Shown here one piece after another: positions 46,876-58,800 of a stretch of DNA of 64,000 nucleotides; positions within the stretch are counted from its first letter, which is position 1, and each line of letters opens with the position of its first letter. The stretch lies in the NCBI RefSeq assembly GCF_000471905.2, contig NW_006499435.1, positions 4,007,394 through 4,071,393 of the forward strand, in the 5' to 3' direction. The stretch is from Amborella trichopoda (taxonomy: Eukaryota; Streptophyta; Magnoliopsida; Amborellales; Amborellaceae). The position numbers and the translations under genes were made by a program. A model generated the notes under the pieces. It was not told where the DNA came from. It worked only from the letters and a program-made list of their open reading frames with translations, and searched no databases.

Positions 46876-49800
46876 CTAAAATACTTGTTCCCCTGTGGCA
46901 TAGAGATTCCAAAAAATGGTAGTGATGAAGTAGAGAACTGCTGTGATTGTGAGGAAAGCTTGAAATGATCCCAGCCATTGTACAAAGTATCCAGTCCCAA
47001 TTGTACTAATAATAGCTGCAAATGTACCAACTGAATTTGCTATCCCTAATAATAACAAATATTTATTTGTTAAGTTCCAAAACAAATGTGTCAATTGAAA
47101 TTTTGAATTAATGTGCAAATTACTTTGTCAATTCTATGTCATCCCTTTTTTCTTTTTCTTTTTTTTTTCTCTTTCTTTTTATATAATATTATTTTAAATC
47201 ATCTCAAAAAATAAATGAGGTGGTCAAATAATAAATTTCTCAACATAGTTGTTTCTTAAATAATACATTTTGCACAAATTTCTCCACAGCTATTGTCTTA
47301 AAGATTACCCAAAATACACATGTTCAAGGTCTGGTACCATGCACCAAATAGGAATATAGATAACCACTCAACCACTTATTCAAGGTTTGGTACAAAATGG
47401 AAGCCGCAGGATTTCACATCTAATGGCTTGGGGTATTTGGACCTACTCGTATAGAAAGTGATGGTTTCATTGAATACTTTCCCTTTATTATTTATCACTA
47501 ATTTTTTTCTATGCTATGCATAATTAGTGATGGCTTCAGCAGTAGAAGGAGTTTTTGGGGTTTAACTATAAAAGGTATAATGGTCATTATTAAGAAGCAA
47601 TTTGTGGATATCTCAATCATAGTCAGCAAGTCTCTGACTAAAACAAAATTTTTAAAAAAAGAAATTTTTTTTGACATCCGTTAAGAACACTGAGCTTTTC
47701 AAAAGATCTTCAAAAAAATCAAGGTTCTTTTTTTTAAAAAAAAAACCAATACAAATAAAATATCTTATAATGTTTAAAGCATGACTACATATACGATCCA
47801 AAAAGTATAAAGCATCGATCTTAAAGATGGATGCAAGTAGGTGTTCCATCTAAAAACAATGGAAACTAACAGTCCAAATCAATGGTTTAAAAAGCGGATC
47901 GGTGATCCTGATTGGGCACCTCAAAAACTGATCTGGATCGGCGAATCGGTGATTCGGATCGGGAATCGGTTGAATCGGTTGAATTAAAGCTTCAAAAAAA
48001 TCCGAAAAAATTATTAAAATTCATTATAAATATTTTTTTTAGGAATCCAATAAAAAATGAGGGTACTACATTATTAACTTTCATTTTTTTATCAATTTGT
48101 GAATATTGCGATGTTTTTTCCCTATATAAACTTATTTTAACTATTAAATTTGCATCACATAAAAGAAAAATCATAGAATTATCATGGATAAAAAATATAA
48201 TTATATATGGACTATTATAAAGAGTAGACTAATCAATGAAAGAATGGCCATTAAAATCTCGTTTTGGCAAAAAACCCTAACCCGCTAAAAAAACCCAAAC
48301 TATTACAGCCTAACTAACTATAATCTAAAATTATTAATACCTCACTAATTATAATATTATATACTAAATTATAATTATTAGTTTATATTTTATAATTATT
48401 TTATTAGACAAATAATAATAAATTAAAAATATTTTATAATATTATCTAATTTAAAATGTATTATTGACAACTGTAAGAAAAACAGTATATTACATGATTT
48501 AAAATGTAAAAATTCATAAATAAAATAAAAGATTTGGTTATTAATGTAAAAATTAATAAAATGCGTATAAATTTTGGAAATAACACTTCAATTTTTTAAA
48601 AATTTATTTTTTTAGGTTTCTATAATAAATTTAGTAAAAGAGATTGTTAGTAGAAAGATGGAGATTTCAAATAGAATAAAATTTTTATTTTTATTTTTTT
48701 TATGCCTTTCATATTATTTACAAAAATAATTATACCATTATATACAACAAAAATTAACTGTTATATAAAAAATTAATTTTTTTATTTTTCATTTTTTTAT
48801 GTCTTTTATATTATTTACAAAAATATTTATATTTATACCAACCACTATATACACAACAAAAATATTTATATTTATGCCAACCACTATATATACAACAAAA
48901 ATGCAACACATGCCCAAAGGGATTCGAAAACAACAAAAATATTTATACCAAGTACTATATACACAACAAAAATGCAACACATGCCCAAGGGGATTCAAAT
49001 GCAAGACATGCCCAAGGGGGTGCCCAAGGGGATTCGACATTGGGACCTCAAGTAAAAAAATCAAAGGGGGATTCGACCTTAGGACCTCAAGTAAAAAAAT
49101 CAAAGTCATAACCATCAAGCTATCTAACTACATATGATTATAAATTGCTGATTAATAGACTATATTTACATTTTATTTTCATTTAATGATGTTTGGGAAT
49201 TATCCAACATCGAAAGATGGGTATTCAACTTTGGTATATAAATACCTATGCAATATGAACAATAAAATGCGTGTAAAAATATTAGGGCAACCTCACACAT
49301 GTGCACGTGTGCACGTGTGAGTGTGTATGGGGCACGCTCACACGTGCTCTTGGACACACGTGTGCACGCGTGCATGTGCACGTGTGGGTGCATGGGGCAC
49401 GGTCGCACGTGCGCTTGGATACACGTGTGCACGTGTGGGTGCGTGGGGCACGCTAGCACGTGTGCTTGGACACATGTGTGCATATGTGAGTATACGTGGG
49501 GCACGTTCGCACGTGCGTGTCATGCATTTACGTGTGTGAATCGGGTTGAACTGGATAGAATTTGATGGGAACCGGCGGTTCCACTCTAGAACCGGGCAGT
49601 TCTCGGTTTTTGTTTGGAACCGGCACGAGCACGCGTGTTTCCGAGTCGAACCGGGCGAGTCCGGTTCGACTCACCATTTTTTAAAACACTGGTCCAAATG
49701 TTTTTTTACTAGAATTTTTATTTCTAGTTTTTAAAATTATTTGTTTTTTCATATTTATGATCTTCATGTTAGATATCACATGTTCTTAAAAGTTAAGTAA

Positions 49801-52800
49801 AAAAATCTATCTCAAAAATAGATTTATTAATAGGCCCACATTTCTACATATGCAGACGTGGCCGTATAGAAACTGGGCCCTATTCTCTTACAAAGTTGTA
49901 TAAGAAAATGACAATAACAATATCCTCCAAGAAAAATTTATCATTATCATCATCAAAGCTTTTTTTCAACTAATTGGGATGGCTACACGTATCCTAGTTT
50001 GTCATTCTGCTCTATAAGGGCCTTAACCTTAACGAGGTCATAAGTCCCCATATATTTTCTCACTACTTCCAATCATATTATTTTACCCCTTTTCCTTTTT
50101 GAGCCATCCACTTGAACTAACTTGCACCTCTTACCAAGTGTTGTACTGGGTATACGTTGCATATAGCCCGCCTACCCAAGTATATTCTCTTATCTTATCT
50201 TATACTGGTGCCACACCTAAATTCTCCCTAATGTATTCATTTCGAATTTTGTCCCTTCTTTGTCATGTCACTCATTTATCTCTATGTCTTCATCACAGCT
50301 ACACTCATTCTATAGGTATGTTGTTTTTTTACCGCCTAATATTTTTTCTAATAAAGCAAAGTTGGTCTCACAGCTGTCCTCCTATAGAACTTGCCTTTCA
50401 ACTTCTTTTGCATGTGGCGAGCACATACAATTCTAACTTCACATCTCCACTTCTCCCACCCAACTTTAATTCTATATTTGACATCTTCCACAATATCTTC
50501 ATTTTTTGAGATTATTAACCCACGATATTGAAAGTGCACTTTGTTCGGTATTTCTTGGCCTTCGGTAACTACTTCCTCATCGCTACTTATATTATTTCTA
50601 AATTTACAGTTTATATACTTTGTCTTAGTCCGGCTAATTTTAGAATTTCTAGAGCATCCCTCCAAAGTTCGAACTTTGTGTTGATGCCATTTTAAGTCTC
50701 ATTGATTAAAGTTATGCCATCCGTGAATAATATACACCATGGTAGGTCATGTTGTAGATTGCTAATTAAGTTATCCATAACTAAGACAAAGAGGTATGAG
50801 CTCAATGCTAACCCCTAATGTAAACCTATAGTCATTTAAAACTCACCCTTCTCATTACTAGAAAAAATAGTCTCCTAAAAAAAATTTATAGAAGATTTAC
50901 CCTAATGAAAAGTCTTTTCGTTTTTTTTTTCTATAAATGAAGAGTAAAGAATAAGAGAGATTCAGCTGGGAATTCAAGGTGAGGTCGAAAAAACTAATTT
51001 TTGCTTTCGCATACAGTTTAGTACAAGTAAACATTTTGTTGCTTTCCTTTTTACTACAGAAGAAGATTGATCAATTTCACATTTTAGAAACTTTTGTTAT
51101 TTCAATGATGTGTACAATATAACAACACAACAATTATTTTACATTTTAAAGTTTTTGTGTTTTTGTTAACTGCAATCCTATGCTAAGGAATTATTATTAT
51201 TATTGTTTTTTTTTAATTTTAATTCTACATCTTGATTCACAGTGCTTGTTATTTGTTAATGCATTTATTCTTTTTAGTATGTTGTTGTTATTTCATTGTA
51301 CGCTCCAAATAAAATCATCTTATGCTTTTTTTATCGCTATAGTAAAGTAAGCGTTATCGTATCTAATTAAAGTTTAGATAAAAAAAAATCACTTATTACC
51401 TCTAACAATTCCAAGTTATATATCAGTCTTTTCACTCTGTTATTTTGAGCCAAATCTAAAATATTCATAACTCTTTAATTTATCTAATTTTGGTCCTGTG
51501 ATTTTTTGGGAAAAACCGATTTATTGCTGTCATATTAATTTGCCAATATATTGTTATTGTCTGACTTGCTAAGATCTCAATAACAAAAGATGTTGGAAGT
51601 GGCATTACCATGGAGAAATCCTGAATGCAGAGGTGCTATGTCCTGGGAGCAAAAGCAATAAAAACATATAAAAAAAACAGATTACTATGGCATACTAATA
51701 AAAGAATGCTTACATTAATATGGAAAATCCAAATCAACTCTAGCAAGAAAAAGGAAACTTTGTTAGTTCTCTAAACAAATTATCTTGTAACCAGTCTCTA
51801 AGAATATTCTGGAGTACTTAGTAAAAGAAAGGGTGGAAAACCATACCTGCATGTTGAGAAGAAAACCAGCTTGGCTAAAAGAACTTAGGCTGAGGGCCAT
51901 GGTCAACCATATTGCAGCTACATGTGGTGTTTGGGCAAAGTTCAAGCAAAGCAATGAAATCCCAGGACCAATGAATCCAGTTGACTGTATATCATGCACA
52001 CAAGTTTATGTTAGTTGTGATTTTTTTCTCTTGAAAGTGTATAGCATACTCCAAGAGTATACTATATATTTATTTCCTTGGGTAACGTGCCGTTTGGGTT
52101 ATTTTATCTGAAATTTTAGTACTCACTTTAGAATCACCAGATGAGTATTTTCACATTAAAAAAAAAAAATTGAATTTTTATTTTCTAAACAATTAGATTT
52201 AACTATCCAATTCGATAGCCTTTTTTCGATCTTTGGATACTTTCAAGTTCACATTGTATATAGGATGACGTTTCTATAGCACCTAGGCTTTATGAAAACC
52301 AAATAAAGCCTCACTTCAAATCCTCATCTGGAAAGTACTTTCGGCAATGGAAATATCCATTATGGGTTTAAAATCAATTTCTAGCATCGAAAAATAAATT
52401 TAAAACTAAAAAAAATGAATGGTCTAGATAACTTATTAAAATATACACAGTTTTTAGACTTTGAAATCCTAATTTTTTTGCAACCATAATGTTCAAATCG
52501 AGATGATCGATGTAAACGTTTTTCAGGGGCGTTACTTATTTCGATAGGGCGGTAACCCTATCAAATGATTTTCCTTATATATATATATAAGAAAAGTCTT
52601 CCCAACGCCTATAGGTGAAAAGGAACAGTGATTTCGCCTACCCTCATCACCGTCAAAAGTTTATCGTACGGTCACGATTGTCCGATAGTGTTTCATTTTT
52701 TCTTTTTTTTTCTACAAATCAAAATGATCTGAAATTTGACCAAATGAAATCATTAAAGCTCAAATATAATATATTGTACAACAACATGGAAGCTAAGGAA

Positions 52801-55800
52801 CTTACTTGCATTATCTTTCGAACGAGGGTGACTGAGTAGCCAAATTCTATCAAGAAATCAGAGATTGATCCAGCAATGTACCCTGATATGGCCATCATGC
52901 TCCATGGGATGGCACTAAACCATGCAGCTTGTTTCAAGTTTACTCCAAAAACCTATTATTAAAGAAAATTTATCAAATTAAGGCAATGAGTCTCTCTCTC
53001 TCTGGGCTGAGAATTGACCTGGTTTGGTCCGAAACCTGAATTTCGGATGTGGATATGAATCTAAGACTTGGATAGAAATTTGGATCCGGATCCGAATAGT
53101 AATGCAGGTCAGATCCAAGTACAAGTAGATCCTATCTGGATCCGACAGACTTTTAAAATAGTATATATTATTATATATATGTATAGTTATTTATTTATTA
53201 ATTGATATAATATATTTATAATATATAAATTTTTAAACTTTTAGAATACCTAATCCAGATCTTTTCAAATCCATATTAGATCTGCATTCCATGTACAATT
53301 TTTTACCTAGATCCGGATCCCAACATTTTGGATCCGATTGGATCCAGATTCAAATATAGATCTTATGTATACTTTTTAGATCCAAATCCGGATATGGATG
53401 GATCCAAAAAATTCTCACCCCTAAATACTCGTAAATTAATCTTGATTAGTAATGAACACAGTTTTTAACAATTAAAAAAAAATATTTTCACTAGAGTCTC
53501 CTTAAAAAAAATATTTATACTTACTGTCTTGAAGTATATTGGCATCCATGAAAGAAGAATAAAGTATCCCTGCAACAAACATAACTAATTTCAGATCTCT
53601 AAAAGCAAGAAAGAAGAATATGAGAAAAACTTTTCTAGTTCTCCTATTTTTCAACATATTTAATTTTAGTCTTTAGTAAGTATTAAAATATTTTTATTAT
53701 TATAGTAAACACCTAACTTGAAGGTTATCAGTATTGATACATCATCGCCATCATCTAAACCTTATCCCATTTATTTGGGGTTGGCATCAATATTGATACC
53801 TATTCTAAGAAATAATACCTAGAGTTTTTGAACCTTTTTACTCTTTTATATCAAATATGACACCTAGAATTTTTTGAATGATTTTACTAAACCTCTTGTT
53901 TTTCTAGTTCTCCTATTTTAAGATTTGGAATTCAAATGCATACCCAGTTATTTGTTACATTAGCAAAGATGATGGCCCATGTTGGAAGCTTCGAGAACAA
54001 TCTTCGTATGGACAAACAATCACGGCCGTCGGTCTTCGAGATCTTCGGCTTTCCAGCTTGGATTAACATGAGCTCTCTTTGGGTAATCAGTTGATTATCA
54101 GAAGGATCATTGGTGACTCTAAAAATCCAAACTGAGAGCCATGCAAAACCAAGGATCCCAAACAGTGCAAAAGGGCCAGAAATTCCAACCTTTGACATGA
54201 TAACAGGAGTCAGTAGCAGGCTAATCACATTTCCTGTATGAAATCCAGCCATCGATAATCCCACTGCACTAGCTCGCTCGTTGCTCGGAAACCATCTATT
54301 TCATTGAAGTAAGGAATTAGGAGAAGTGTGTGTAGCGTACTACTCAGACGACCCCAATTAATTGAGAAAAGGCTATGATGATGATAATATACGTTGTATA
54401 CTACTCCTACAAGAGTATACTATACACTTACTCCCTTCGGCAATAGAGCTATTAAGGCGGACTTTTTTATATGAAATTTTGATATTTTCTTTTAAATCAC
54501 TAAATGAGTATTTCGTTTAAAAATGAAAGAAAATTGGATTTTGAGATCTTGTATACGTAGAATTGACCGTGCAAAAATTGGATGGTCTTTTTCAATCTTA
54601 GGAATTTTGTTTAGGCAAATCTATAAGGAAAAAGTTTATATAAGGTTGACACCTTAACATGTATTATTAAGGTGCACTTCTAAAATCCTTTGAAAAAAGT
54701 TGTTCTGATGTTGAAAAAATATCTAATTAATCATCTTGACATTGAGATGTATAGATATGGCCAAAAAACTAGATTTCAAGTTTGAAAAGTAGTACACCTT
54801 GCAACACATTATATGGACCATCCATTTTCAATATTTTAATGTTCTTATAGATCTGCATTATTTGAACCATTTTTAGAGTTTAAAATTTTGTAATTAGAGA
54901 TAAAAATAGATTCTTGCACCATCTTAAAAAAAAATTGACATCAGAATTGCATCTCATGACAAAGTTTGGAGATGCACCTTAATTTGATTTTTTAAAATTG
55001 TAACCTCATGCAAACCACACCCAATATATATTGGGTATGTTGTTTTCTTTTAAAGAGTGGTTAGTTGGTTGATGAGGTTATATCCCGAAATTTTAGGTCC
55101 TAAAAGTACTCCTAGATAGAATTTTACCTCAATGACACTGGCATATAATATTTAGTTTGAAACTAAAAGGGTTTGTTTGTTCCATGAGCTCATACAAATG
55201 GTGAACAACAACATTACTTATACTTTGATTAGAGAAAGTATATAAAGAGACCATTTACTTTTAATACAAAGATATCATTATCACTTTTGTCCATCAGATT
55301 TCAAATTAGATGGTTGTGAGTGTATTATTGATTAGACTCCAAGTTCAAAAAAAAAAATTTGAACTTTATGACACACTCTACGTCATCCAATTTGACATTT
55401 AATGGTTAGTGTCAATTGTGATCTCCTTATAAAAATAAATAAATGGTCTCATAGTACACACTCCCCTTTGATCAAGTGTGAGTTTCTTGTTCCTCCCAAA
55501 TGTTGAGACATTGAAAACCAACGTTATAACAAAAATTTCTTCCACCCCAAACAAATGTTTTAATCTTTTAAGAAATGAATTTCTCGTGGCCTTAAAAATT
55601 CCTTCCATCCAAAGAAAACATTATACGGGTGTGGTTTGTACAAGGCCGAGGCACTAAACAATCAAAGTAATGAAGACCTTCAAATAATATCGAAATATGT
55701 TGTTTTATTATAGACAATCTTGATGATGGTTTGACAATTTGTTTTCATCTAAAATTATAAATTTAAAGATTAAAAAATAGTATAGATCGAGCAGATCTAT

Positions 55801-58800
55801 GAACAATTGGAAACGTTTATAATTAACGGTGTAGATAATACATCATAAGATGAATGGTTTCCAATACTCGAAGTCAACTTTTTCACATGTTCATACATCT
55901 TGACATTGAGATAATTGAATTGATGGTTTTTCAGCATCGAAACAACCTCTTCTAGGGAATTTTTTAGGTGCGCCTTGATTTGTTTGTTTAGAGCCTCACA
56001 TTTATACAAATGTTTTCCTTAGAAATTTCCTATTCGTGTATTTATAATTAAACATTTTTAAAATTTTATGAAAATTCAAGACATATTAAAATTTTAATAG
56101 TAGCTCACCTAGATAGGAGGGTGTTCATGCAAGGTAAGGCAACACCTTCTGCAAGTCCAAAGATGGTCCTGACAATGAGGAGCATGATGGTTGAGTGGTC
56201 TGCGGCCCATGGGGTCAGGAACGTAGTCAGGGACCATACGGCCACGCCCCACGCCATCACCCTCTTGCCGCCGTATTTATCGGCCATTAGCCCTCCGGCA
56301 ACTGATGAAACAAGGTATCCCCACAGAAATGAAGACTGCAAAAAATCAATCCACACCAATTTAACACGTACTAAAAAAGGAAAAATTTTAAATAGAGCCG
56401 AGGCTCTAAACGATCAAATAAGAGCCTACCTCAAAATTTTCAGTAGAATAGGTTGTTTTGATGCCCCAATATCTTCAAATTGATCATCTTGATATCAAGA
56501 TGTATGGACACGAGAAAAATGGATTTCAAGTTTTGAAAATAGTGTATTTTGTAACACATTTGTGGACCGTCAATTTTCAAGATTTTCAAGTTCTCATAGA
56601 TCTGTCAATCTACACTATTTTTGAAACTTTAAACTTTATAAATAAATATGAAAATGCATTTTAAGACTATCACATAGATTTCCAATATTGAAACCACATT
56701 TCTCCAAATTATTTGAAGGTAGGCTCTAATTTGATTGTTCAGAGCCTAAGCTCTATACAAACCACACCCATTAAAAAAAGGGATCGTATAGAATGAGACT
56801 ATTTAACTATTGTACAAAGAGGTCACAATTATTTATAAACATCGGATGTAAAATTTGATAGCTTAGGTATGTCACAAAGTTCAAGAAAATTTTTTTTTGA
56901 ACTTTGAGCTTGGTCAATAGAATAAATGCTGCAACCCAATTTCACATCCAACGGTCGATATTAATTATGACCACCTTATACAAAAAAAAATGTACTCTTG
57001 TACATTCAAATTCGAGAAAATTTCTTTTGCACTTTGAGTTTGGTCAATAAAATAAATGCAGCCACTCAATTTCACATCTGATGGTCAAGATTAATTGTGA
57101 ACACCTTGTATCAAAGGCAAATAATCTCATTATATATTTTCCTCTTAAAATATATTAATATATAAGGTACATTTCCTAAAAGAAAAAGTTTATATAGAGT
57201 CGAAGAGTTAAACAATCAAATTTCAACCTACCTCAAAAATTTCAATAGAAGAGGTTGTTTTGATGACCAAATATCTTCAAATTGATTATCTTGACATCAA
57301 GATGCATGGACATGAGAAAAAAAAAAAATAGATTGCAAGTTTTGGAAATAGTATATTTTGTAACGCATTTTTAGACCATCAATTTTCAATATTTTCAAGT
57401 TTTCATAGATATGTCGATCTACACTATTTTTTAAGCTTTAAAATGTATAAATAATTATAAAAATATATTTTAAGGCTATCACAAAGATTTTCAATATTGA
57501 AATCACATTTCTTAACACTAATTGAAAGTATGCTCTAATTTGATTATTTAGAGTCTAGACTCCATACAAACCGCACCCTTTCCTAAATTCAAAACATCAC
57601 ATAGGCACTTTTACAAAAAATTTAATATCATATAAATTTTTAAATATATCAGAGACCTTTGAAGTATTAATTTTGATACATTGATATATCTCGGGGAATG
57701 GTTCATCCGCTTTGGTTTAGATGTAAAACCAAATACTTAGGCCAAAGAGGCTGAAGCAAAACGAATCTCAGAAAAACAACAACAACAATGACATGAAACC
57801 AACTCCATGATGCAATTGCTATTTGGACCCATGTTTTAGCTGAACGGGATAAAGAAAATGTGGAAATTGCAAAAAGAAAAGGGGAAGAAAGTGACATTTT
57901 CTAATACTAGGTTAGGTACCATTGGAACTGTTGCACTTGCAAAGTTTCGTCCCCATTTCATTGTGGGAAAAAGTTAATATAAAGTTTGCAACTTTAAAAT
58001 ATAGAATTAAGGTTGCATCTCAAAAATCTATCAGGAAAAGCTATTTTTTTAAAAAAAAACCCTTTAATTGACCTTCTCAACATAGAGATGTATGAATACG
58101 AAAAAAAAAAAAAAAAAACAAACAAAAAAACAAAGATTTTGAGTCTCAAGATAATGCATCTTGCAACACATTATTTGAATTTTTAAAGTTTGAAATTTTA
58201 CAATTAGAGACGAAAATGAATTTTCATGCCATCCAAAAAATTTATGACACCAAAATTACATCTTATGATAAAATTTGGAAGTGCGCCTTAATTTGATGGT
58301 TTAAGCTTGCAGCTTGATACAAACCACACCTTTCATTGTCATATGTGGGTTAAATAATAAATTGATTGTGATCTTGCACTGGATTTTAATTAGTTATCTC
58401 ATTTATTATTTTTTTGATAGAAAATTTGGAAACCAATTAAATGGGTATTTAAGGGAATGTATATCATAATCCTAAACAGTATGCAGAAATAGTAAACCTT
58501 AGGGCCATCAAAGTCTATTATAAAGTGATCAACAGTAATGATGAAGAAGTGGAACTGAAAACTAACAAGTCTTGCTTTGGAGGCTCCCTCTCTCATGAGA
58601 TACCTTCCTACATTTGAATGGATGGTGATAGCCTCTTAAGGACCATGGGGTTTATCAGCCTTTCTCTTTAGAGAAAACCTAAAATATATGGAGTTTCAGT
58701 TTTTTCTGGTCCACAAATAAGGACCTGACCTTGGGTCGGGTTAGATCTAGGCCTAAATCGACTTGACTTGATTGAACCTAAATATATAATATAAAATATT

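Larger units (their letters stand above)
47880..49691. mobile_element. hAT-like non-autonomous element, 1.8 kb, in a PHT4 intron
   Basis: The left end is CAATGGTTTAAAAAGCGG; the right end, read inward, is CAGTGTTTTAAAAAATGG. The flanks are a perfect 8-bp duplication GTCCAAAT at 47872-47879 and 49692-49699. Subterminal GATCGG/CGGTTCGG-type words occur at both ends. No transposase frame is present. The interior holds short tandem copies of CAACCACTATATA, a pol III-like box pair and a GT/AC minisatellite. Confidence 0.85.

Noticed and set aside
49166..49565. Several overlapping frames rich in Cys, His, Thr and Val
   Set aside because: They are produced by the GT/AC minisatellite on both strands.
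50099..50509. 136-aa plus-strand frame
   Set aside because: It is antisense to the recognisable LINE reverse-transcriptase remnant.
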